The position numbers and the translations under genes were made by a program. The notes beneath the pieces are model-generated. The model worked only from the letters and a program-made list of their open reading frames with translations. It did not search any database and was not told where the DNA came from. Below, piece by piece: positions 54,064 to 62,125 of a stretch of DNA of 64,000 nt; within the stretch, counting starts at the first letter, position 1; every line of letters starts with the position of its first letter. Source of the DNA: Chryseobacterium gleum (GTDB lineage: Bacteria > Bacteroidota > Bacteroidia > Flavobacteriales_D > Sanyastnellaceae). The stretch is taken from NCBI GenBank assembly GCA_945881835.1, contig CAMCVP010000004.1, positions 62,001 through 126,000 on the forward strand. Direction: 5' to 3'.

Positions 54064-54951
54064 ATGAAGCACACATTCTTACTTATTCTGATTTTGCTCG
54101 GTATTGCTCAACGGAGCGAAGGTCAAGTGAATCCGCTGGTTGCTAAAGCAGCAGAGTTGTGCGACGAAAAGAAATACGATGAAGCTTTGGCTCAAATTGA
54201 CGAAGGATTTAAATCGGCCGACTTGAACACAGATGCGAATGCATGGTTTGTGAAGGGATTTATTCTGAAGGAACTATACAAGCAGAAAGAAGCCAATCAA
54301 CGTCAAAGTAATTATAGATTTCGCAGTGTTGCCGCTTTGAAAAAAGCACGTGAATTCGATGCGAATTTAGAATTTGCTTCGAACATAGACGCGGCCTTAC
54401 AATACATTGCTTTCACCTATTTCAACGATGCAGTTTTGCGTTCAGCGGAAATGAATAGCGAATCGGAAAATGAGCCTCTGGATTTATTCAAAAAATTCGA
54501 AGAGTTGTTCAAGGGGTCAGAGTCAGAGTTAAAGGATTTGAAAGTTGAGTTCAACAGTAAAATGGCGGAAGGCCATTATCGAAATTGGATTATCAATACG
54601 GAAGACAATCACCATTACGCCATGTGCCTTGAATATTATTCGAAGGTGTTGGCGTTTGACAGTCGCAATTGCACGGCTAACTTAAACATGGCTATTGTAA
54701 ACTACAATCAAGGAGTTTATATGATTCGCAAGATTGGTGCGCAAACAGACATGATGGATCTGATCGCAATTCAAGATGAAAGCGTGAAGAAATTCAAATC
54801 AGCTATACCCTTCGCACAGCAAGCGTTTGCTTCATGCACGCCGTCTTCAACAAACTACAAAGTGCTCATGTTTGTAAACAGAGCATTGGGTAGAGAAGAG
54901 GAATATCTGCGTTTAAAGAAAGAGTCCGAGAAAAAATTCAAATCCAATTAA
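54064..54951 (+). CDS. Exported TPR-like repeat protein
   Basis: A 295-residue secreted protein; the ATG at 54064 gives a signal peptide (HTFLLILILLGIAQRSEGQ). The mature part looks all-helical. AAELCDEKKYDEALAQIDEG and similar A/Y-patterned helix pairs resemble degenerate tetratricopeptide repeats, and YHYAMCLEYYSKVLAFD-like segments recur (here HHYAMCLEYYSKVLAFD). No enzyme motif is present. It sits between a YfiR-like protein and a membrane phosphatase, so it probably acts as a periplasmic scaffold or signal protein. Function unknown. Confidence 0.7.
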   Translation: MKHTFLLILILLGIAQRSEGQVNPLVAKAAELCDEKKYDEALAQIDEGFKSADLNTDANAWFVKGFILKELYKQKEANQRQSNYRFRSVAALKKAREFDANLEFASNIDAALQYIAFTYFNDAVLRSAEMNSESENEPLDLFKKFEELFKGSESELKDLKVEFNSKMAEGHYRNWIINTEDNHHYAMCLEYYSKVLAFDSRNCTANLNMAIVNYNQGVYMIRKIGAQTDMMDLIAIQDESVKKFKSAIPFAQQAFASCTPSSTNYKVLMFVNRALGREEEYLRLKKESEKKFKSN

Positions 54952-54960
54952 TTGATCTCC

Positions 54961-56427
54961 ATGAATTGGTTCTTCAACAAGAAGTATCGACTGGGATTTG
55001 GTTTTGGAGCAATCATTTTCGTTGTTGCGGGAACATTGGTCATGACCATGATCACGCTTCAACGCAGCCGAGATATCAATCGGAAGATTAACGATAAATA
55101 TGTCCCGTCAATAGGTCGATTGCAGGATCTAGAGAGTTTCACACTGCGCTCGAAAGATTTAATTAAAGAATGGGCTTTTGTTCAGCGTGTAGAAGAGGAT
55201 CTTCATCGAAAAGAAATGACCGCGATTAGCGACAGTTCTCTCTTAAAATCGTGGGCGCGACTCAAAGCGGTGAAAGGCAATTTCAACCCTGAAGAACAGA
55301 AACGATTAGACTCGCTGGAAGTTAAGGTTAGCGAGATGTTGATTCAGTTTAAAGCTGTTCAGCATCTCTTACCCACCTTCGACAGTTACAGTAATCCAAT
55401 TGCATTAATGGAAGCTGAATCTTATTTCATTGAAGGAAGTGGAATTCCATTGGTGGTTGAACAAGCAGAGACTATTCTCAATGATTTGCGCAAGAAGCAG
55501 ACAGAGCGAATGAATGCGGAAATTGAAGAGATGAATGTTCAGTTTTCGAGGTTGACAGGAGTGTTGGTTGTGGTTTCGTTGTTCGTCTTATTTGCGGGAA
55601 TTGCAATCGCTTATTTCACTACGAAGTTGCGAAAGCAGAAAGAGGAATCTGAAGTCCAAAAGGAGCAATTGAATTTGTTGTACCGCGATTTAACAGATAG
55701 TATCAACTACGCGCAACGACTTCAAAATACAATCCTACCAAACATTGGAGCAGTAAGGCAGATTTTCAATAAGAGTTTCGTTTTTTATGTTCCGAAGGCC
55801 GTTGTAAGCGGCGATTTTTATTGGTTTAAAAATGTGGGTGGAAGAAAACTCTTTGCTGCGGCTGATTGCACGGGACATGGTGTTCCAGGGGCCTTCATGA
55901 GTTTGGTGGGTCATAACTTTTTGAATCACGTGACCAAGGTGTTTCTTGACCCTTCACAGATTTTGAACAATGTCAATCGTTTGGGAACGGAAGTACTTCG
56001 AAACAACAACAACGGTGTTCGCGACGGGATGGACATTGCTTTGTGTGCAATTGATGAGAAGGAGTTGATGTTAGAATATTGCGGCGCGAACATTCCGCTA
56101 TATGTCGTTCGAAAGAATGAACTCATTGAATTGGCTCCTACCAAGCGAAGCATTGGTACCTTTGGAGAGCGCGGCGAAACCTTTGAAACGCAAAAGTTTC
56201 AGTTGGAAAAAAACGACATGGTTTACGCTTGCAGCGATGGATATGCCGATCAATTCGGTGAGGCGAATAACAAGAAATTCATGCGCAAGCGCTTCAAAGA
56301 AATACTTGCATCTATTTCAATTCAAGAAATAGATGCACAAGAAAAAACCCTTCACGAAACGTTTAACGCTTGGAAGGGTTCTATGGAGCAAACCGATGAC
56401 CTATTGGTGATCGGTATTCGAATCTAA
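54961..56427 (+). CDS. Membrane sensor with SpoIIE/PP2C-type phosphatase domain
   Basis: A 488-residue transmembrane protein. TM1 is near residues 12-32, a mostly helical periplasmic sensor spans about 33-195 and TM2 about 198-219. A coiled-coil linker (LRKQKEESEVQKEQ) leads to a SpoIIE phosphatase from about 255 to the end. Metal and catalytic motifs are present: VSGDFYWFK, AADCTGHGVPGAFMSLVG, CSDGYADQFG and QTDDLLVIGIRI. Such domains dephosphorylate anti-sigma-factor antagonists, but no such partner is in the window. The start is at ATG 54961; a TTG three codons earlier is unlikely. It is the third gene of the YfiR-like operon. Confidence 0.87.
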   Translation: MNWFFNKKYRLGFGFGAIIFVVAGTLVMTMITLQRSRDINRKINDKYVPSIGRLQDLESFTLRSKDLIKEWAFVQRVEEDLHRKEMTAISDSSLLKSWARLKAVKGNFNPEEQKRLDSLEVKVSEMLIQFKAVQHLLPTFDSYSNPIALMEAESYFIEGSGIPLVVEQAETILNDLRKKQTERMNAEIEEMNVQFSRLTGVLVVVSLFVLFAGIAIAYFTTKLRKQKEESEVQKEQLNLLYRDLTDSINYAQRLQNTILPNIGAVRQIFNKSFVFYVPKAVVSGDFYWFKNVGGRKLFAAADCTGHGVPGAFMSLVGHNFLNHVTKVFLDPSQILNNVNRLGTEVLRNNNNGVRDGMDIALCAIDEKELMLEYCGANIPLYVVRKNELIELAPTKRSIGTFGERGETFETQKFQLEKNDMVYACSDGYADQFGEANNKKFMRKRFKEILASISIQEIDAQEKTLHETFNAWKGSMEQTDDLLVIGIRI

Positions 56428-56430
56428 TTT

Positions 56431-57270
56431 TTACGAAGCAAGGCTTGAACGATCGGCAACATATGTGTCAACCGGGTTCACGCACAACACAGGGATTTGA
56501 GCATCATTTGTAATGACTTGCTGCTCGTAACTCGAGTTGAATACATTCAACAATGAACTTTCGTAGAAATTCATAATGCAAATCAAATCCGCTTCAACTG
56601 CCGCTGAGTATTTCAATAATGACTTCACGAAAGAACCTTCAGACTTCGTTTCAGTAATTTCAACTTCAACAGGTATATTCTTTGAGGTCAAATATTCAAC
56701 GGCGTAATTTAAATTTCGATCCAATTGATTTTTCAAAAACTCATCGGTTTCATTCGGTGAAATTAAATACACTTTTGAGTTGAAATACTTAGCCACATCG
56801 CGCACTGCGCTTAACTTCTGCTTCGTTTCTTTGTGAAGATCTAGAGGCACAACCAAGCGATGGTAACCGTGTGGACGTATGTTTCTCTCTTGAACGACAA
56901 TAAATGGAATTGAACTTTCTGTTACAATTTTTAATGCACGACTGCCTGTCATGAATTGCAGGCCTCTAGCGCCATGCGTTCCCATGATAATTAACGCTGC
57001 ATCCATTTCTGTTGCCGCCTTATCAATGTCTTCAAAGATGTTTCCAATGCGAACATGGGTGTGAATTTCAACGCCACTTTCAACGCGAATACGATCCTTT
57101 AACGAATCTATTTTCAAGCGCGCTTCAGCCACTTGTTTTTTGTTTTCTACAATATGAATAAGGTGAATATCGGCAAGAATGGTTTTGCCCATTAATAGCG
57201 CATGTTCAATAGCTATGTCACTCACCTTGGTGAAATCTACTGGCACTAAAATTTTCTTAGAAAATCCCAT
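56431..57270 (-). CDS. Universal stress protein with two Usp domains
   Basis: A 279-residue tandem Usp protein. The first domain (about 1-140) starts KKILVPVDFTKVSDIAIEHA and carries the ATP-binding motif MGTHGARGLQFMTGSRALKI (G-x2-G-x9-G-S). The second (about 150-279) lacks an intact motif and may be structural. Its own promoter lies in the 35-bp gap to the esterase gene. Stress or nucleotide sensing is the family role; the specific cue is unknown. It is convergent with the SpoIIE gene, 3 bp apart. Confidence 0.87.
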   Translation of the reverse strand: MGFSKKILVPVDFTKVSDIAIEHALLMGKTILADIHLIHIVENKKQVAEARLKIDSLKDRIRVESGVEIHTHVRIGNIFEDIDKAATEMDAALIIMGTHGARGLQFMTGSRALKIVTESSIPFIVVQERNIRPHGYHRLVVPLDLHKETKQKLSAVRDVAKYFNSKVYLISPNETDEFLKNQLDRNLNYAVEYLTSKNIPVEVEITETKSEGSFVKSLLKYSAAVEADLICIMNFYESSLLNVFNSSYEQQVITNDAQIPVLCVNPVDTYVADRSSLAS

Positions 57271-57284
57271 ATAAGTATTTTTTG

Positions 57285-57313
57285 CAAAGGTAAACCAATT
57301 GAGGCCTAACCAT
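57285..57313 (-). promoter_or_regulatory. Promoter of the universal stress protein gene
   Basis: On the minus strand TACCTTTG (57292-57285) is a perfect -7 box and, 18 bp upstream, ATG (57313-57311) stands in place of TTG, inside the end of the esterase gene. Transcription would start only about 8 bp before the ATG, so the 5' leader would be very short. Confidence 0.55.
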
Positions 57314-58076
57314 GAAGACTAAAATAGAGTACTTCTTGGAAAAAGAAAGCGGGTGATTCTGCATGGGGCCAATGCCCTGAATTCTTCACTTCGGTGATTT
57401 GAATTTTCGGGAAATAGCGCTCCAGTTCACTTGCATCTTCCTTCAAAATATAATTTGAAAGTTCACCTTTAATGAACATGGCAGGCACGTTAACAGCAGT
57501 GTGCAGCGGAACAGCACTCAGAATTTCATCGATATGATTTTCCAACGCATCTAGGTTGAAGCGCCATGCCAGTTTCCCAGGTTCTTGCCAATACAGGTTT
57601 TTCAGTAAGAACAACTGAGTGGCATTGTCAACTTCCGAATTCCCAAGAATTTCTTCTGCTTCAGATCTCGAGTGAATGTGGTCAAGTGGAATGGAGCGAA
57701 GCGCTTTAAAAACAACATCGTGATGTCTCGGATACTGCTTCAGACCCATATCAACCACAATCAACTTTTCTATCAAAAATTCTAATTCTTGAGCAACGTG
57801 CATTACCGTCTTTCCACCCATGCTATGTCCCAAGAGAATCACATCGCGAAGGTTTTCTGAAGCAATAAGATCAATAGCGTCATCTCGCATCAGTTGATAG
57901 TTCATTTCATTGGAATGAAACGACCTCCCATGATTGCGCTGGTCAATGGTGTACACACAAAACCCGTGCTCAGCCCAATTTTTCGCATGTGTGGTCCAGT
58001 TGTCTCCAGAGCCAAACAGGCCATGAAAAATGAGCAGAGGTTTGCCTTCCCCGTATTTATTGAAGTGTAAATTCAT
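57306..58076 (-). CDS. Alpha/beta-hydrolase, YbfF-like esterase
   Basis: A 256-residue hydrolase; the ATG at 58076 (MNLHFNKYGEGKPLLIFHGLFGSGDNW) is chosen because the upstream extension is not conserved in type and lies inside pdxJ. The nucleophile elbow is LLGHSMGGKT and the catalytic His is in SGHWPHAESP. HGLFGSGDNW and TIDQRNHGRS are typical of the YbfF/acyl-CoA-esterase subgroup. It follows pdxJ after 1 bp. Natural substrate unknown. Confidence 0.87.
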   Translation of the reverse strand: MNLHFNKYGEGKPLLIFHGLFGSGDNWTTHAKNWAEHGFCVYTIDQRNHGRSFHSNEMNYQLMRDDAIDLIASENLRDVILLGHSMGGKTVMHVAQELEFLIEKLIVVDMGLKQYPRHHDVVFKALRSIPLDHIHSRSEAEEILGNSEVDNATQLFLLKNLYWQEPGKLAWRFNLDALENHIDEILSAVPLHTAVNVPAMFIKGELSNYILKEDASELERYFPKIQITEVKNSGHWPHAESPAFFFQEVLYFSLHG

Positions 58077-58077
58077 T

Positions 58078-58791
58078 TTACAGCAATTCGTTTTTATACA
58101 TCTGCACGGTATTTTCCAATCCGAAATACAAGGCATCTGAAATGAGCGCATGCCCAATGGAAACCTCGTCGAGATATGGAACTTGCTGTGCGAAGTATTT
58201 CAAGTTTTCCAAATTCAAATCATGACCAGCATTAATTCCCAGGCCTTCTGCATGCGCAGCTTTGGCCGCTTCAACAAAAGGTGCAACCGCATTTTCTTTA
58301 TTTGTTGAATAACCTACAGCATAGCTTTCGGTGTACAATTCAACACGGTCTGTGCCGGTAGCAGCGGCTTTCGACATAAGGGCAGGATTGGCTTCCATGA
58401 AAATACTGACACGCATTCCATGTGAGTGAAGTTCTTTCACAACGTTAGATAAAAATTCAAAATGTGTATCCACGTCCCATCCTGCATTCGACGTAATCGC
58501 ATCAGGCGCGTCGGGCACAAGAGTGACCTGATGCGGTTTCGATTGAATAACCAACGCAATGAAATCGGGGGTAGGATACCCTTCTACATTGAATTCGGTT
58601 TTTACAATATGTTTTAAAGCGGGAACATCGGCGTAGCGAATGTGTCGTTCATCGGGTCTGGGATGAACGGTGATTCCGTCTGCTCCGAAGCGCTCAATGT
58701 TCTGCGCTGCCACAATGACATCAGGCGTGTTTCCACCTCGAGCATTTCGAATAGTGGCGATTTTATTAATGTTTACGCTAAGTGCGATCAT
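58078..58791 (-). CDS. pdxJ: Pyridoxine 5'-phosphate synthase
   Basis: Last ring-closing enzyme of the DXP-dependent vitamin B6 pathway; condenses 1-deoxy-xylulose 5-phosphate with 3-amino-1-phosphohydroxypropan-2-one. The ATG at 58791 ([20 protein letters not shown]) gives the standard length of 237 residues; the longer open frame runs through the divergent promoter. Conserved: [28 protein letters not shown] and [18 protein letters not shown] enzymes in the window (kbl, alr, the trans-sulfuration enzyme) need its product. Confidence 0.95.
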   Translation of the reverse strand: MIALSVNINKIATIRNARGGNTPDVIVAAQNIERFGADGITVHPRPDERHIRYADVPALKHIVKTEFNVEGYPTPDFIALVIQSKPHQVTLVPDAPDAITSNAGWDVDTHFEFLSNVVKELHSHGMRVSIFMEANPALMSKAAATGTDRVELYTESYAVGYSTNKENAVAPFVEAAKAAHAEGLGINAGHDLNLENLKYFAQQVPYLDEVSIGHALISDALYFGLENTVQMYKNELL

Positions 58792-58843
58792 GTATTCAAA
58801 ATTGGTTGTGCAAAACTCGGCAATATTCGAATTCAATTTCACG

Positions 58844-58872
58844 TTGTGGAACGAAAAATGAATGTACGTTTG
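58844..58872 (+). promoter_or_regulatory. Promoter of the CBS-domain gene
   Basis: TTG (58844-58846), 18-bp spacer, TACGTTTG (58865-58872): both boxes are perfect. The start codon is 20 bp downstream. It lies in the 101-bp divergent region shared with pdxJ, for which I see no equally good box. Confidence 0.7.
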
Positions 58873-58892
58873 AACGTCCGTTAGAACAAGCC

Positions 58893-59552
58893 ATGAATAA
58901 AGCACTAAATTTAATATCGAAAGGCCTGCCTGCATTGAATCGCAGCGATTCGGCTATGAGCGTATTGAGTCTAATGGATGAACACCGAGTGAACGATTTA
59001 CCCGTTGTTGAAAATGGCATTTACTTCGGATTAGCCAATGAAAGTGATTATTTGAACGCAGAGGTATTTCAAGGTGAGGTTCAGGAAGAGATGGTTTTAT
59101 TGAAAGTGTCTGTTTTGCCTGAATCACATGTATTGGATGTTCTAAAGGCAATGAGTGAAAATGACATCACGGTGATTCCTGTTGTTGACGAGAAAGACAA
59201 TTATTTGGGAAGTGTAACCTCTTCCGGTTTACTCGATCATTTGGCGGAAATGTTAGGTGTAATGCATGAGGGTGGAATTATTGTACTTCAGGTCATGGAA
59301 CGTGACCACAGCATTCAACAAATTGCAAGAATTATTGAAGAGAACAATGCAAAAATCTTGAGTCTCTCTGTGGCGCCTGCATCTGAGGGAAATCTTGAAA
59401 TACACATTAAAATTGACCTTCCCGATTTAAACCCTATTTTACAAAGTCTGGAACGATTCAACTACAATGTCCTAAGCAAATTTCAGTCGGCACAGTATGA
59501 CGATGAGTTGAAGGATCGTTACGATGAACTCATGCGTTACTTGAATATGTAG
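58893..59552 (+). CDS. CBS-pair protein with C-terminal ACT-like domain
   Basis: A 219-residue cytosolic protein; the ATG at 58893 lies correctly behind the promoter. Residues about 1-120 are two CBS motifs ([42 protein letters not shown]), which bind adenine nucleotides. Residues about 130-219 ([34 protein letters not shown]) look like an ACT-type regulatory fold. It lies 39 bp before nadK and is divergent from pdxJ; this order is, as I recall, conserved in Bacteroidota. It may sense nucleotide state for its neighbours (inference). Confidence 0.83.
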   Translation: MNKALNLISKGLPALNRSDSAMSVLSLMDEHRVNDLPVVENGIYFGLANESDYLNAEVFQGEVQEEMVLLKVSVLPESHVLDVLKAMSENDITVIPVVDEKDNYLGSVTSSGLLDHLAEMLGVMHEGGIIVLQVMERDHSIQQIARIIEENNAKILSLSVAPASEGNLEIHIKIDLPDLNPILQSLERFNYNVLSKFQSAQYDDELKDRYDELMRYLNM

Positions 59553-59587
59553 GGTTTCCTGAAAAACCCTACCTTTGTTTTTTACAC
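59549..59587 (+). terminator. Hairpin terminator overlapping the CBS stop and the nadK promoter
   Basis: A 9-bp perfect stem (59549-59557 with 59564-59572, 6-base loop) begins within the CBS stop codon and is followed by CTTTGTTTTTT. The T-tract is interrupted by one C and one G, so termination may be partial. The 3' arm also contains the start of TACCTTTG. Confidence 0.65.
59570..59577 (+). promoter_or_regulatory. -7 box upstream of nadK
   Basis: TACCTTTG is a perfect TAnnTTTG box 14 bp before the nadK start. Its first three bases belong to the 3' arm of the terminator hairpin. No clear TTG stands at -33 (ATG at 59547-59549 is the nearest). Confidence 0.5.
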
Positions 59588-59591
59588 AAAT

Positions 59592-60467
59592 ATGCTAGTT
59601 TACGTTTTTGGAAAACAATTTGAAGCCGATTTGGCTCCTGCAGTGCAGCAATTCCTAGAGAAGATGGTGCGCAGAGGTATTTCCATTTGTGTTTTCAAAG
59701 GTTTTGAACGTTATCTGCAATCGCACATTCAAGTTCCCGCCCATACAACCTTCGAAGAGAGTTCGGAATTTGACAACGCTGCGGCATTATTCAGTTTCGG
59801 TGGTGATGGTACGTTTCTAGATGCCGCGAGACTTGTAGGTTCTAAGAGAATTCCAATTTTAGGTATTAACACGGGTCGCTTGGGATTTCTTTCACACGTG
59901 AGTGTTTCCGAAGCCGATGAAGCTTTGGAACAATTTGTAAACTCAGAATACACCATTGATCCGCGCTCTTTTATTCAAATCAAATCAGATCAATTCGACT
60001 TTGGAGATTTTCCTTTCGCGTTAAACGAAATCACCGTGAATCATGCCACACGGAATGAAATGATTAAGATTAATGCATCGGTAAACAAAGCGTTTCTAAG
60101 CAGCTATTGGGCAGACGGACTGATCGTTGCAACTCCGACCGGCTCAACCGCGTACTCACTTTCATGTGGCGGGCCAATTGTAACACCGAACTGCAACAAC
60201 TTTATCATTACTCCAATTTCTGCGCATAATTTAACCGCACGCCCACTGGTGGTAGGAGACGCAAGCACCATTCGGCTGAAAGCTGAATGTCGCTCAGGGA
60301 AAATTCAAATTACACTAGACAGTACTCAGTATGTTTTGGAAAGCGGTGCTGAGATTTCTCTTTCGCGCGCTCCTTTTGAATTGCAAATGATTTTGTTGGA
60401 AGGAAGGAATTTTTTCAGAACGATTCGAAAGAAAATGGGTTGGGGATTAGACATACGAATAGACTGA
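59592..60467 (+). CDS. nadK: NAD kinase
   Basis: Phosphorylates NAD to NADP, the only NADP source in most bacteria. The 291-residue protein has the kinase motif FGGDGTFLDAARL (G70-G71-D72-G73-T74), the NAD-binding block LNEITVNHATRNEM, and the second signature ADGLIVATPTGSTAYSLSCGGPIV. Its stop is 17 bp before the next ATG. Confidence 0.96.
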   Translation: MLVYVFGKQFEADLAPAVQQFLEKMVRRGISICVFKGFERYLQSHIQVPAHTTFEESSEFDNAAALFSFGGDGTFLDAARLVGSKRIPILGINTGRLGFLSHVSVSEADEALEQFVNSEYTIDPRSFIQIKSDQFDFGDFPFALNEITVNHATRNEMIKINASVNKAFLSSYWADGLIVATPTGSTAYSLSCGGPIVTPNCNNFIITPISAHNLTARPLVVGDASTIRLKAECRSGKIQITLDSTQYVLESGAEISLSRAPFELQMILLEGRNFFRTIRKKMGWGLDIRID

Positions 60468-60484
60468 CAATAATTAATCGAAAA

Positions 60485-61336
60485 ATGCCTTTTGCTGCTA
60501 TGATCATTCGCTCAATACTCCTTTTTTTATTTTTATGTGGAAGTCTTCCTTCATTCGCTCAAACGAAGAGTAAAGAAAAAAGTAAGGAGCTTTCTATATC
60601 AGCTGGAACAGCCTATTATATCGGTGAAATAAATCCTTCCAAGCATTTCGGAAATAAAGAAAAATTAGCGTTAGGCATTGCCCTTCGTAACAACATTAGC
60701 AAGCGTTGGTCTATTCGGACAGGGTTGAACTACGGGAATATTGAAGCGTTCGATTCTGAAAGCAAAGACGCTTGGCAACAGAATAGAAATTTGAATTTTA
60801 GAAATCGTTTTTTTGAAGGAAGTGTGATCGCCGAGCTGAATTTTTTCAATTATCAAATCAATTCAAAACATAACATTTCACCCTATTTGTTTTTAGGTGC
60901 TGCCGTTTATCGCATGAACCCTGAAGGAATGTACAATGGATATTGGCATCCTTTGCAGCCAGCCGGAACGGAAGGACAGGGTATGGCTGGAAAGGATCCG
61001 CTTTATAAAACAACAGGATTAACGTTGCCTATGGGTGCTGGACTGAAATGCAACATTAAGGGTTTACTTGGCTTTTCATTGGAATGGGGAATGAGAAAAA
61101 CGTATTCAGACTATTTCGATGATGTTTCTGGAACATACGTTAATCCTACAATGTTGGCTGCAGCACGAGGACAATTGGCCACGAATTTGGCCGATCAAAG
61201 TCTACTTCCCGAAAATGTCAACAACGCTTTCATGCAGCGCGGAGACCCAGGCAGAAAAGATCTTTACTTCTTTTGCATGGCCTCGCTAAATATCAGAATC
61301 GATAAAAAAGGAAATAGCTGCGCTACTTGGCAGTAA
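60485..61336 (+). CDS. Outer-membrane barrel protein (DUF6089-like)
   Basis: A 283-residue exported protein (start ATG 60485; ATG 60500 also possible) with signal ending SFAQ. The block ELSISAGTAYYIGEINPSKHF and later LNFFNYQINSKHNISPYLFLGAAVYRM (read as two strands) resemble the DUF6089 barrels often found next to uppS and bamA in Bacteroidota. The rest is alternating strands. Function is unknown; the position suggests a link with outer-membrane assembly. Confidence 0.75.
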   Translation: MPFAAMIIRSILLFLFLCGSLPSFAQTKSKEKSKELSISAGTAYYIGEINPSKHFGNKEKLALGIALRNNISKRWSIRTGLNYGNIEAFDSESKDAWQQNRNLNFRNRFFEGSVIAELNFFNYQINSKHNISPYLFLGAAVYRMNPEGMYNGYWHPLQPAGTEGQGMAGKDPLYKTTGLTLPMGAGLKCNIKGLLGFSLEWGMRKTYSDYFDDVSGTYVNPTMLAAARGQLATNLADQSLLPENVNNAFMQRGDPGRKDLYFFCMASLNIRIDKKGNSCATWQ

Positions 61337-61340
61337 TTGC

Positions 61341-61370
61341 TTGTTAGAACACGTGCTTTCCGTATCTTCG
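61341..61370 (+). promoter_or_regulatory. Promoter of uppS-bamA
   Basis: TTG (61341-61343), 19-bp spacer, TATCTTCG (61363-61370), one base off TAnnTTTG. Transcription would begin within a few bases of the uppS ATG (61378), so the message would be nearly leaderless. Confidence 0.55.
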
Positions 61371-61377
61371 CACTTCG

Positions 61378-62118
61378 ATGAAAAGTGCCCTCGAACAAAT
61401 AGACTTAAGCAAAACCCCGCGCCATGTTGCTGTGATAATGGATGGCAATGGACGTTGGGCAAAAAACCAAGGAAAGGATCGTATTTTTGGTCACTTCAAT
61501 GGTGTTGAATCTGTTCGTGCAACCATAAAAGCAGCGCGCAAGGCGGAAGTGGAATTTTTAACGCTTTACGCTTTCTCTACTGAAAACTGGAACCGTCCAA
61601 AAGAAGAAGTAGATGCTTTAATGGATTTGTTGGTAACAACAATCATCAATGAATTGGCAGAATTGATGGAAAACGGAGTTCGTTTGTTAGCCATAGGCGA
61701 CATCGAACATCTTCCAAATAAATGTCGCGACGAACTGAAAGCGGCAATGCATAAAACCGCAGAGAATAAAGATGTCACCCTTGTCCTTGCATTGAATTAC
61801 AGCGCACGTTGGGAGATTGTGAATGCGGTTAGATCTATTGTTACACAACAAATTCCCGCGGAAAGCGTTACGGCTGACGTGATTGCCCAAAACCTATCTA
61901 CATCGAATATTCCCGATCCGGAATTGCTCATTCGCACGAGTGGAGAGCATCGCATCAGTAATTTTTTACTTTGGCAAATAGCATACACCGAATTGCATTT
62001 TACTCCGGTGATGTGGCCAGAATTTAGAGAAGAACATTTTTTTGAAGCATTGGTAAGTTACCAAGGAAGAGAGCGTAGATTCGGCATGACATCAGAGCAA
62101 ACAGAACAAACGAAATAG
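61378..62118 (+). CDS. uppS: Isoprenyl (undecaprenyl) diphosphate synthase
   Basis: Cis-prenyltransferase that makes the C55 lipid carrier for peptidoglycan and surface polysaccharide. The 246-residue protein has HVAVIMDGNGRWAKNQG with catalytic D22, then YAFSTENWNRPKEEV and the C-terminal PELLIRTSGEHRISNFLLWQ, all hallmark blocks. The carrier would serve the polysaccharide operon of this window. It is followed by bamA after 7 bp. Confidence 0.96.
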   Translation: MKSALEQIDLSKTPRHVAVIMDGNGRWAKNQGKDRIFGHFNGVESVRATIKAARKAEVEFLTLYAFSTENWNRPKEEVDALMDLLVTTIINELAELMENGVRLLAIGDIEHLPNKCRDELKAAMHKTAENKDVTLVLALNYSARWEIVNAVRSIVTQQIPAESVTADVIAQNLSTSNIPDPELLIRTSGEHRISNFLLWQIAYTELHFTPVMWPEFREEHFFEALVSYQGRERRFGMTSEQTEQTK

Positions 62119-62125
62119 TTAGAAG

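Noticed and set aside
58792..58935. N-terminal extension of pdxJ to 58935
   Set aside because: It covers the divergent promoter and adds 48 residues absent from the standard 237-residue enzyme.
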